A stretch of DNA of 13,187 nucleotides from Pyronema omphalodes (taxonomy: Eukaryota > Ascomycota > Pezizomycetes > Pezizales > Pyronemataceae): NCBI GenBank assembly GCA_024516155.1, contig JAJJXM010000214.1:1-13187 (forward strand), read 5' to 3'. Under the pieces are notes generated by a model. It was given only the letters and a program-made list of their open reading frames with translations. It made no database searches and was not told where the DNA came from. The first letter of the stretch is position 1, and the number at the start of each line of letters is the position of its first letter. This document shows, piece after piece, positions 1 through 6,991 of the stretch. The translations under genes and the position numbers were made by a program.

Positions 1-1
1 T

Positions 2-3000
2 ACAGACGCATTAATTGGGAAATGTGCGGGAACAAGAAGAAAAACAACGGACAGCCTTGAGTCGACCAGGACTAAGAGTCGACGATCGGACAAAGGAGAT
101 GCAATTCCAAGAACCAGGGAATTAGCACCAACTCCTCCTCATCATGGACCGAGACCAATAATTAATATGGTTCTCAATTGGTCTAAAAATCAGCAACGCA
201 CAGTTAGAGTCCTCCTGGATACAGGCTCTACTGCTGCCCTCCTGGACAAAGCTTTTGTCCACAAATACAAAATTCCAACCGTCAAAAGGGACACCCCCCT
301 CCAAATTCGCAACTTCAACAATGAAATAGTTGCTGGAGCAGGAGTCTTCTTTACGGTTCCATTCTTATTGCAGCACAAGCAACATTTTGCTGCAGAATCA
401 TTTGAAGTCGCTCCGCTGGATAGTGACTGCGATGCTATCCTTCCATATTGGTGGATGGCACAACATCAGCCCTGCAACCTCTGGGGAGATCAAGATCAGA
501 TCTCATCTACCTCCTCACGTTGCAAAGAGAAATGCACTAAGGCGCAAGCCAGTGCCTTCTCCCTCCAGGTCGACAAGCATGTACTCGACCACCCAGAGGC
601 CTTAATCTTAGGCCACATCTCATCTGTATCCACCACAGAGGAATTATCAGAGGCGCTTCAACAAGTCCCTGAGAAGTTTCGTGGCTGGATCAATATTATG
701 ACAAAGGAAGCAGCAGATAGGCTTCCTGAACACAAACCATACGACCATGCAATTGACCTAAAGGAAGGAGAGACACCTCCTTGGGGTCCCGTCTACGCTC
801 TTAATGAAGTGGAGCTTGAGACACTTAGAGAATGGTTGAAAGACATGCTGCGTACTGGAAAGATCAGACCCTCCAAGTCACCAGCAGCAGCTCCTATTCT
901 CTTCGTCCCAAAGGCCCATGGCAGAGGTCTGAGGTTATGTGTTGACTATCGGGGCATAAATAAAATCACAATTGCCAACCGATACCCGCTCCCACTCATG
1001 TCAGAATTACAAGACAGAGTGCGAGGAGCCAAAATATTTACAAAGATGGATCTAAAGAATGGATACCATCTAATAAGAATAAAGGAAGGAGATGAATGGA
1101 AAACGGCTTTTAGGTGCCGTTATGGATTACATGAATTTTTAGTTATGCCTTTTGGGTTGAGCAATGCTCCGGCCACATTCCAAGATATGATGAATCATAT
1201 CTTTAGGGATATGTTGGATCAGGGAGTCATTGCATATATTGATGATGTACTCATCTATGCGGAAACGAAAGAAAAGCATGATGAGTTGGTTAAAGAAGTA
1301 TTGAAAAGGTTGGAAGAAAATGGGTTGGTTATATCGCCGGAAAAATGTGTCTGGGGACAAAGGAAAGTGGAATTTCTGGGATATATAATCAGTGAAAACG
1401 GGATTGAAATGGCTAAGGACAAGGTGGAAACAGTCCTTATATGGGAACCCCCAAAGTCCTTGAAGGAAGTGCAAGGCTTTCTTGGATTCGCTAACTTCTA
1501 TCGGAGATTCATTAAGGACTTCTCAAGAATATGTCGTCCTCTTACAGAATCAACGAAAGGCGATCCAAAGAAATGGGAATGGACTGTTGCTATGGAATTA
1601 GCATTTGACGAGCTGAAGAATCGATTTACTACTGCACCAATCTTGTGTCATTTCGATCCAAGAAAGGTTTGTATAGTTGAGACTGATGCTTCTGATTTTG
1701 CTTTAGGCGCAGTTCTGTCCCAGAAAGGAGATGATGGAAAGTTGCACCCAATTGCTTTCCATTCAAGAAAATTCACTCCTGCTGAGATAAATTATGAGAT
1801 TCACGACAAAGAGCTATTAGCTATTGTGGACTCATTTAAAGTATGGAGAAGATATCTTGAAGGAGCAATGTTTACTGTGGAGGTTTACAGCGACCACCAA
1901 AACGTTGAATATTTTACAACAACAAAAGTACTCAATCGACGTCAAGCTAGATGGGCTCAAGAGCTTGCTGGCGTTGACTTCAAAATTTATTACAGACCTG
2001 GGGTTAAGAATGGGAAACCTGATGCTCTATCTTGGCGTCCGGAGTTCCGCCCTGAAAAGGGGGGAGGTGAAGATCAGCCGATTACGACGATCCTACATAA
2101 GAATCATTTTGCATCGATTTCGTCAATCAGCACTGCTGGAGAAGGAACTTCTTTCATTATTTCTTCAGCACGTCTTTCCTCTATTCCCTTGGTTAAATGG
2201 TCTGCAGAATTTTTGAAGATGGTCAAGGAAGCTGGAAAATTGGATCAGATTTACGTGGAGGCAACAAAGAAAATCAAAGAACCACTGACGATAGAAGATG
2301 GCATTCTCTATCGAAAAGAAAAACTATGGGTACCAAAGGATTTGGTAAATACAGTTCTTGAATCCGAACATGACTCTAAAATTGCAGGTCACTTCGGACA
2401 AGATAAAACTATTGAACTAATTCGAAGGAACTTCTGGTGGCCGAAGATGGAAGAAGGAATAATAAACTATGTTAAGAGTTGTATGGAATGTCAAAAAGAC
2501 AAAAAGGCACGGCACCTGAAGTATGGATTACTTCAACCTTTGGAATCACCTTATGCCCCATGGCAATCAATCGCCATGGACTTTATTACGGACCTACCGG
2601 AATCAAATGGATGTGATCAACTCTGGGTAGTAGTTGATCGATTTTCGAAAATGGCCCACTTCATACCATTGCAAAAAGACGGCAAGACAACTGCAGACCT
2701 TGTCAGAATCTTTGCTAAGGAAATTTGGAAATTACATGGGCTGCCTACAGACATCATTTCGGATAGGGACTCCAGGTTCACAAGTACGACCTGGAAAGCA
2801 TTTCTTGGGACACTAGCCATCAAGCCTAGAATGTCCACAGCGTTCCACCCTCAAACCGACGGACAGACGGAACGACTCAACCAGACAATTGAAGCTTACC
2901 TCCGCTCTTTTGTCAATCACGAGATGGATGATTGGGTTGACTTGTTGCCAATGGCAGAGTTTGCCTACAATAACTCAGTAACCACCGCCACAGGAATCTC

Positions 3001-3655
3001 ACCTTTTTATGCGAATTACGGTTACAACCCCATTGCCAGCAACCCCACTGCAACTGCTGTGCGAAATCTAGCCAGCAAAGCATACGCCCACTGGATGCAT
3101 ACTGTGCACGAAGGAGCAAAGTTATCCTTACAGAAAGCACAAGAAAGAATGAAGAAGTATGCAGACCTACAACGAAAGGAGGCACCTATTTACCAAGTTG
3201 GAGACTTGGTTATGCTCGATGGACGACACATAAAGACAAGACGCCCATCACATAAATTGGATCACAAACTTCATGGTCCATTTCAAATCGAAAAAGTCAT
3301 ATCCCCTACAGCATTACGTCTCACATTACCACGAAAATGGAAGATTCATAATGTCTTTCATATTTCCCTACTTGAGCCTTTCCACACCGGTACAAGAGCT
3401 CCACCAGACCCAAATAAAATTCTTAGGGAAGCAGACGATGTTGAGGGAAGCGAGGAGTACGACATTGATGAAATCATGAGCAGTTATAAATCAGGAAACA
3501 GAGTACTTTACCTCGTTAAATGGCTTGGGTGGCCCAACAAGAAAGATTGGACGGCGGAACCCTTCGACAACTTTTCAGTAGGAGGTCAGGAAAAGCTAAG
3601 AGAATTCCATGTCAAGCATCCTGATTCTCCGAGGGACTACCGACTCAAGGATTAA
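2..3655 (+). CDS. pol: Gag-Pol / Pol polyprotein of gypsy chromovirus (5' partial)
   Basis: Polyprotein that copies and integrates the retrotransposon. The frame is open from base 2 with no stop, so the ATG at 167 is probably internal and the true start lies upstream. In order: aspartic protease DTGST (218-232); reverse transcriptase with MDLKNGYH, MPFGLSNAP and catalytic YIDD (1235-1246); RNase H with acidic residues at 1685 (ETDAS), 1811 (KELLA), 1892 (YSDHQ) and 2021 (PDALS). Integrase has an HHCC zinc site (His codons 2369 and 2390, Cys codons 2480 and 2489) and a DDE triad at 2579, 2762 and 2870; the last two have 35 residues between them. A GPY/F module (about 3190-3385) and a C-terminal chromodomain (about 3460-3640, YLVKWLGW) follow. 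The chromodomain probably directs integration to marked chromatin, as known for chromoviruses. Odd points: DALSW where DALSR is usual (codon 2033), and TAEP where TWEP is usual in the chromodomain. All catalytic residues I checked are present. Confidence 0.96.
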   Translation, partial: TDALIGKCAGTRRKTTDSLESTRTKSRRSDKGDAIPRTRELAPTPPHHGPRPIINMVLNWSKNQQRTVRVLLDTGSTAALLDKAFVHKYKIPTVKRDTPLQIRNFNNEIVAGAGVFFTVPFLLQHKQHFAAESFEVAPLDSDCDAILPYWWMAQHQPCNLWGDQDQISSTSSRCKEKCTKAQASAFSLQVDKHVLDHPEALILGHISSVSTTEELSEALQQVPEKFRGWINIMTKEAADRLPEHKPYDHAIDLKEGETPPWGPVYALNEVELETLREWLKDMLRTGKIRPSKSPAAAPILFVPKAHGRGLRLCVDYRGINKITIANRYPLPLMSELQDRVRGAKIFTKMDLKNGYHLIRIKEGDEWKTAFRCRYGLHEFLVMPFGLSNAPATFQDMMNHIFRDMLDQGVIAYIDDVLIYAETKEKHDELVKEVLKRLEENGLVISPEKCVWGQRKVEFLGYIISENGIEMAKDKVETVLIWEPPKSLKEVQGFLGFANFYRRFIKDFSRICRPLTESTKGDPKKWEWTVAMELAFDELKNRFTTAPILCHFDPRKVCIVETDASDFALGAVLSQKGDDGKLHPIAFHSRKFTPAEINYEIHDKELLAIVDSFKVWRRYLEGAMFTVEVYSDHQNVEYFTTTKVLNRRQARWAQELAGVDFKIYYRPGVKNGKPDALSWRPEFRPEKGGGEDQPITTILHKNHFASISSISTAGEGTSFIISSARLSSIPLVKWSAEFLKMVKEAGKLDQIYVEATKKIKEPLTIEDGILYRKEKLWVPKDLVNTVLESEHDSKIAGHFGQDKTIELIRRNFWWPKMEEGIINYVKSCMECQKDKKARHLKYGLLQPLESPYAPWQSIAMDFITDLPESNGCDQLWVVVDRFSKMAHFIPLQKDGKTTADLVRIFAKEIWKLHGLPTDIISDRDSRFTSTTWKAFLGTLAIKPRMSTAFHPQTDGQTERLNQTIEAYLRSFVNHEMDDWVDLLPMAEFAYNNSVTTATGISPFYANYGYNPIASNPTATAVRNLASKAYAHWMHTVHEGAKLSLQKAQERMKKYADLQRKEAPIYQVGDLVMLDGRHIKTRRPSHKLDHKLHGPFQIEKVISPTALRLTLPRKWKIHNVFHISLLEPFHTGTRAPPDPNKILREADDVEGSEEYDIDEIMSSYKSGNRVLYLVKWLGWPNKKDWTAEPFDNFSVGGQEKLREFHVKHPDSPRDYRLKD

Positions 3656-3790
3656 GGCTTAATGTTTTTCCCCACGAGGTTTTCATTAGGTCGAGTTGGT
3701 AGTAGGATGTAGGGGCTGGAGGACTACATCTATAATTGATCACTTAATCACTTGGCTGCGGCGAGGTGCGATCACAGAATGATGAACTAA

Positions 3791-3809
3791 AAGCTTCGGG
3801 ACGAAGCTT
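3791..3809 (+). repeat. 8-bp perfect hairpin just before the polypurine tract
   Basis: AAGCTTCG (3791-3798), 3-base loop GGA, CGAAGCTT (3802-3809). It ends 4 bases before the purine run. The role is unknown; a structural role near the plus-strand primer is inference. Confidence 0.6.
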
Positions 3810-3813
3810 GAAC

Positions 3814-3826
3814 AGGGGGGAGGTGG
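3814..3826 (+). promoter_or_regulatory. Polypurine tract (plus-strand primer)
   Basis: AGGGGGGAGGTGG, purine except for one T, lies directly against the TGTCACACCC start of the LTR. In LTR retrotransposons such a run survives RNase H and primes plus-strand DNA synthesis. Position and composition fit exactly. Confidence 0.85.
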
Positions 3827-3962
3827 TGTCACACCCTATATTGTGTGAGTATAGAATAGGTAACATGTATAACATTTAGAGAACATGGCAAACTCGACAG
3901 GAGAATGAATAATATGGTTAGTATCCCGGGCCGGAACAACCTGAGGAGCTCCAGCTAGCCAC

Positions 3963-3972
3963 ATCACGTGAT
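3963..3972. promoter_or_regulatory. ATCACGTGAT palindrome (CACGTG E-box) in LTR1
   Basis: Perfect 10-bp palindrome with a CACGTG core, the site bound by bHLH factors such as Cbf1 in yeasts. The solo LTR keeps TCACGTGA at the matching place (5410-5417). Conservation between diverged LTRs hints at a regulatory site; binding is inference. Confidence 0.4.
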
Positions 3973-4372
3973 TCCTGACTTTCCGAAAGGACCTCGCTAG
4001 GATCCCGGCCCGATGAGTCGCTACCTGTTATTCACTGTCAGTTTGGCAGGATCACAGATGGATGGGAATGAGGAACAACTTACCGAGGGCTTGCAAGAGA
4101 AGGGAATTCTCAGGACCATGCAAGGCAGGCGTATAGGATCATCCGAGGTTTGAGTTGGACGGATGGTCGGCGAAGGAAGGAGGCAGAGTCTAGTCAGCCA
4201 ACAGGAGTGGAGCTCAGGACAAGGGTCAAGATTGCGTTAGCATGAGACGACGTTCTGCAGCAAGGAACACCACTCAGGGAAACTGTTGGGTGGAACTGAT
4301 ATGACGCGACCTTAGGCCAATGACTACCAACTGCAAGATAAGACGGCGTTTGCGTACACACCAGGGTGTGGC

Positions 4373-4390
4373 TGCGCGCAAGTGCGCGCA
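4373..4390. promoter_or_regulatory. Paired TGCGCGCA palindromes in LTR1
   Basis: Two copies of the 8-bp palindrome TGCGCGCA (4373-4380, 4383-4390) with a 2-bp spacer, so centres sit 10 bp apart, about one helical turn. The same pair is at 5933-5950 in the solo LTR inside the best conserved block. Probably a protein-binding site; the factor is unknown. Confidence 0.4.
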
Positions 4391-4532
4391 GGTCGGGAAA
4401 ATGACATCACACAGGAATGTGACGGGGCAGTGCACTCCGGTAGGGCATGGTATGCCTTATGATGTCAGATTCCTTCACTCGCAATCGAGATTCTCTAGGG
4501 AGATCTATGATCAAGACGACTCATAAGATATA

Positions 4533-4539
4533 TGACTCA
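4533..4539 (+). promoter_or_regulatory. TGACTCA motif (Gcn4/CPC1-like) in LTR1 U3
   Basis: Exact TGACTCA, the core bound by Gcn4 in yeast and CPC1/CpcA in filamentous ascomycetes. The aligned position in the solo LTR (6094-6100) has the same 7-mer. A second LTR1 copy is at 4749-4755. Function is inference. Confidence 0.35.
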
Positions 4540-4570
4540 CATGTCATTATCAGAAGAGTCATTGCATTAT

Positions 4571-4603
4571 GCGCTCAAGTGGAGGGCTACTCCACTTGAG
4601 CGC
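4571..4603 (+). repeat. 14-bp perfect U3 hairpin in LTR1
   Basis: GCGCTCAAGTGGAG (4571-4584), 5-base loop GGCTA, CTCCACTTGAGCGC (4590-4603). The stem is perfect. It lies about 225 bp before the TATA box, so in the 3' LTR it would be in the element's transcript. The matching place in the solo LTR (6130-6166) also folds with a 5-base loop but from different stem bases. Confidence 0.65.
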
Positions 4604-4748
4604 TTAACTCCAATACCTGATTGGACGGTGTAGTACCACGGTGAGGAATGTGAATGATCAATCTGACACAAGGTCATCATGCAAGTGAGCAATCAATATA
4701 ATTGCGCAGATAGCATGATGCGAGCCATCGGCAGATTTGTCAAAGAAT

Positions 4749-4755
4749 TGACTCA
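4749..4755 (+). promoter_or_regulatory. Second TGACTCA motif in LTR1
   Basis: Exact TGACTCA about 73 bp before the TATA box. The matching solo-LTR position reads TGACCCA, so this copy is not conserved. Confidence 0.3.
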
Positions 4756-4827
4756 CGTCTTATCTCCTGAGCTTAGTTGGGAAGTTGGTTCCCTTGGGAA
4801 GTCTGGGCGAACTTGTAGACGAAAGTC

Positions 4828-4834
4828 TATAAAA
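4828..4834 (+). promoter_or_regulatory. TATA box of LTR1
   Basis: TATAAAA, followed by a pyrimidine-rich stretch (CTTCCCACC...) that suits a start site. The 19 bases before and including it, with the small inverted repeat TAGAC-GAAA-GTCTA (4816-4829), are the same in the solo LTR at 6391. This marks the likely core promoter and the U3/R boundary a little downstream. Confidence 0.65.
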
Positions 4835-5064
4835 CACCCTAAGTCTTCCCACCGTCTCCTCCAGGATCAGCAACTTGATCTCTTGTTACGACGTTACCAT
4901 TCTACACCAAATACCTCAGGACGAGACCCTTAAGTTTATTCGGCCTGTGATCGATTAGTTTACTTCCTAGCTCTTGGAAAAATCTATTTGTTGAATATCA
5001 TTCTTACGAAGACGAACTGATCGAAGAAGCCTCTGTATTGAAAGCCTCAATACCCAGGTTCACA

Positions 5065-5161
5065 ATACCTTACCTCAAATCAATTCAATACCTCCGGTCG
5101 TCCCTCTGCAAGAAACGACCACGAAACGAAATCGATACTCTTGAAACGCTCCCTGAGATAC
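5065..5161. other. 97-bp spacer between the gypsy element and the solo LTR
   Basis: Not LTR and not coding. Its last five bases GATAC (5157-5161) are the left target duplication of the solo LTR. It may be old flanking DNA. Confidence 0.6.
5157..5161. repeat. Left target-site duplication of the solo LTR
   Basis: GATAC directly before the TG of the solo LTR; the same five bases follow its CA end at 6681-6685. Five bp is the usual Ty3/gypsy duplication length. Confidence 0.8.
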
Positions 5162-5162
5162 T

Positions 5163-5382
5163 GTTACACCCTATAATTTGTGAAGATAGAATTGGTATCA
5201 TATATAACGCTATGGAGATTATGGCAAACTCTACAGGAGAATGAATAATGAAGTTAGTATCCCGGGCCGGAAGTCACACCCTATAATTTGTGAAGATAGA
5301 ATGGGTATCATATATAACGCTATGGAGATTATGGCAAACTCGACAGGAGAATGAATAATGAAGTTAGTATCCCGGGCCGGAA
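5163..5382 (+). repeat. 110-bp tandem duplication of the LTR left end
   Basis: 5163-5272 and 5273-5382 match along their whole length with three visible substitutions (for example GTTACACC versus GTCACACC). The second copy lacks the leading T of the TG terminus. The unit covers the LTR's terminal U3 bases down to the CCCGGGCCGG block. Confidence 0.9.
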
Positions 5383-5409
5383 CCCCCAGAGAAGCTCCGG
5401 CTAGCCACG

Positions 5410-5417
5410 TCACGTGA
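5410..5417. promoter_or_regulatory. TCACGTGA palindrome in the solo LTR
   Basis: Counterpart of the 10-bp palindrome of LTR1, kept over 8 bp with CACGTG intact. Confidence 0.35.
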
Positions 5418-5932
5418 TTCGTGACTTTCCGATAGGACCTCACGAGGATCCCGGCCCAAGGCGTCGAAAGTATTATTCACTATCAGTTTGGGACGACTCA
5501 GGACAGAGAGGGAGAAAGGAACACTTACCTCAAGGGTGTCGACTTACCCTTGAGACAACTACGAACGACGCTGATGGAGAATGAAGAAGACGACGAAAGG
5601 TCACCTCCTTATACCTGAGGAGGGTTCGGCAATACACGGCTACGATAGGGGCTGCATAGGAATAGATGATTCCAGGCGGATGCAGATGCGGCGCAAGAGT
5701 GTCATCCGGTGTTGCTAGTTGGGTGAACAGTGGGCGAGAAATAAGTCAGAGTCTAGTCAGCAAACAGGAGTGGACTGAAGGACAAGGGTCAACAGTGCAT
5801 CAGCATGAGACGACGTCCAGCAGGGAACCCCACTCAGGAGACCTGTTTGATGAAACTGATATGACGCGTCCTTGGGCCTAGGGCTGCCAACTTGGAAACA
5901 ATACGGCGTTTGCATCCATACCAGGGTGTGGC

Positions 5933-5950
5933 TGCGCGCAAGTGCGCGCA
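5933..5950. promoter_or_regulatory. Paired TGCGCGCA palindromes in the solo LTR
   Basis: Same two 8-bp palindromes and 2-bp spacer as in LTR1 (4373-4390), within a block where the two LTRs are nearly identical. Confidence 0.4.
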
Positions 5951-6093
5951 GGTGGGGCACATATGACATCACACAGGAATGTGACGGGGCAGTGCGCTCC
6001 GGTAGGGCATGGTTTGCCTTATAATGTCAGTGACCTCTACTTGCAATCGAGATTCTCTAGGGAGATCTATGATAGCGCGACTCATACGATAAA

Positions 6094-6100
6094 TGACTCA
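6094..6100 (+). promoter_or_regulatory. TGACTCA motif in the solo LTR
   Basis: Exact TGACTCA aligned with the LTR1 copy at 4533. Another TGACTCA at 6159-6165 forms part of the right arm of the solo-LTR hairpin. Confidence 0.35.
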
Positions 6101-6129
6101 TGCGTCATTATCACAGGAGTTCATGCATG

Positions 6130-6166
6130 ATGCAGTCAGACGGAGTTGCCCTCCGGTGTGACTCAT
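6130..6166 (+). repeat. U3 hairpin of the solo LTR
   Basis: ATG, bulged C, AGTCA, GA, CGGAG (to 6145), 5-base loop TTGCC, CTCCG, GTG, TGACT, CAT (to 6166): 13 pairs with one internal loop and one bulge. It occupies the same place as the perfect 14-bp hairpin in LTR1, with a 5-base loop in both, but most stem bases differ. Confidence 0.5.
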
Positions 6167-6390
6167 AACCCCTGCACCTTATTGGAAGGTGTGGTAGTAC
6201 GGTGAGCTATTTCAAGGATTAATCTGACCAGGGTGAGCATTAGGCAAGTGAGCAATTAAATTAATTGCGCGCTTAGCATGATGCAAGCCTTAGCAGATGC
6301 GTCACAGCTTTGACCCATGTCTTATCTACTAAAGCTCAGTTTGGCAGTTGGTTCCCCAAGGAGGGCTGGGCGAATTTGTAGACGAAAGTC

Positions 6391-6397
6391 TATAAAA
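6391..6397 (+). promoter_or_regulatory. TATA box of the solo LTR
   Basis: TATAAAA in the same context as LTR1, after TAGAC-GAAA-GTCTA. A solo LTR with an intact TATA could still start transcription rightwards, towards the LINE and the telomere. Confidence 0.6.
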
Positions 6398-6563
6398 GAC
6401 CCTATGTCTTCCGTCTGTTTCCTCCATCATCATCCATTCATCCTCTACGCGAACGATACCTATTTACACCAACGAATACCTCCGAAGACAACCCTTAAGT
6501 TTATTCGGCCTGTGATCGATTGATTTACTTCCTAGCTTTATCTTTGGAATACCCCTATCAGTT

Positions 6564-6611
6564 CTTGAGAACGAAGTGTCTGTTTGTCTTGAGAACGAAG
6601 TGTTTGTCTAC
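6564..6611 (+). repeat. 24-bp tandem repeat, two units, in the solo LTR
   Basis: CTTGAGAACGAAGTGT begins both 6564 and 6588. LTR1 has only one degenerate version of this part, so the extra unit is a subfamily-specific expansion near the LTR right end. Confidence 0.7.
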
Positions 6612-6680
6612 CCTAGGACGAAGCACTTGGAAGAACGATCGAAAAGCCTCTGCATAGCTAGGACTGTGCCCAGGTTCCCA

Positions 6681-6685
6681 GATAC
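6681..6685. repeat. Right target-site duplication of the solo LTR
   Basis: GATAC directly after the CA end of the solo LTR, matching 5157-5161. Confidence 0.8.
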
Positions 6686-6854
6686 GCAGGAGAGTTCAAA
6701 CTTATAACTGTTATCACCTCTACTTTCCGTCATAAGAATCCCCTTGAGAAGTAATAATCCCCCCTCTTGCATTATCGCTTCTGTCTTTTTCTTTCGGGAA
6801 TTTGAGAGTTACCCGGCCGTCCGTTCACCCTAGGACCCCCGGCTTTCACATACC
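6686..6854. other. Unassigned spacer between solo LTR and split LTR
   Basis: About 170 bp with no open frame or motif I recognise. The part from 6805 may be a degenerate left end of the split LTR, because ATTTG at 6800-6804 also follows that LTR's right end at 12544-12548. Confidence 0.4.
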
Positions 6855-6922
6855 GTATCTACACCAAATACCTCGAGAGAGACCCTCAACTTTATTCGGC
6901 CCGTGATCGATTAGTTTACTTC
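6855..6922 (+). repeat. Left part of a third LTR (LTR3), interrupted by the LINE
   Basis: From TCTACACCAAATACCTC to GATTAGTTTACTTC this matches LTR1 about 4896-4963 and solo LTR about 6462-6526, including TTTATTCGGCC and GATCGATTAG. The match breaks after 6922 and resumes at 12440 beyond the LINE. Most of the U3 is missing, so it was already shortened or the left end is degenerate. Confidence 0.85.
6905..6922. repeat. Left target-site duplication of the LINE
   Basis: GATCGATTAGTTTACTTC. The right copy (12422-12439) reads GATCAGATTAGTTACTTC, the same length with one inserted A and one lost T. If GATCA belongs to the LINE tail, the minimum duplication is GATTAGTT(T)ACTTC. The length suits LINE target-primed insertion. 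Confidence 0.8.
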
Positions 6923-6991
6923 TCGATCAAAGGTTGCACAGCCTCCTTTATTGCTTTTACCCCTTCGCTTTCTCCTTTGCTTGGGAACACA

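Larger units (their letters stand above)
3656..3826 (+). other. Untranslated tail between pol stop and 3' LTR
   Basis: About 170 bp with no coding frame. It contains the perfect 8-bp inverted repeat at 3791-3809 and the polypurine tract that abuts the LTR. It belongs to the 3' untranslated part of the element's RNA. Confidence 0.8.
1..5064 (+). mobile_element. Ty3/gypsy chromovirus, 5' end outside window
   Basis: The order protease, reverse transcriptase, RNase H, integrase, chromodomain is that of Ty3/gypsy chromoviruses (Metaviridae). The pol frame is followed by a polypurine tract at 3814-3826 and then an LTR starting TGTCACACCC at 3827. The 5' LTR, primer-binding site and most or all of gag lie left of the window. 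The 3' boundary at 5064 is set by alignment to the solo LTR whose end is fixed by its target duplication. The pol frame has no stop or frameshift, so this copy may be fairly young. The 5-bp target duplication cannot be checked because the left flank is missing; the candidate on the right is ATACC (5065-5069). Confidence 0.93.
3827..5064 (+). repeat. 3' LTR of the gypsy element (LTR1)
   Basis: 1238 bp starting TGT and ending ACA. The start follows the polypurine tract. The end (CCCAGGTTCACA) aligns with the TSD-bounded end of the solo LTR at 6680 and with the third LTR end at 12543. Long stretches match the solo LTR, best around 4180-4520 and 4800-4980, but the two are clearly diverged, so they are related subfamilies and not copies of one event. 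It carries a TATA box, a long U3 hairpin, TGACTCA motifs and paired palindromes. Short open frames here (for example 4320-4526 and 4679-4933) show no recognisable protein and are not called. Confidence 0.9.
5162..6680 (+). repeat. Solo LTR of a related gypsy subfamily (LTR2), TSD GATAC
   Basis: Starts TGTTACACCC (5162), ends GGTTCCCA (6680), and is flanked on both sides by GATAC (5157-5161 and 6681-6685). No polypurine tract or internal coding region adjoins it, so it is a solo LTR, the usual product of recombination between two LTRs. Total 1519 bp, including a 110-bp tandem duplication of its left end. It shares TATA box, palindromes, TGACTCA and hairpin position with LTR1 but is diverged elsewhere, particularly around 5455-5750. 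Confidence 0.88.

Noticed and set aside
1139..1474. 111-codon minus-strand frame in the gypsy pol
   Set aside because: Antisense of the reverse transcriptase domain around YIDD; no independent support.
4320..6523. Several 60-85 codon frames in the LTRs
   Set aside because: No recognisable domains, not kept in frame between LTR1 and the solo LTR, and overlapping promoter features.
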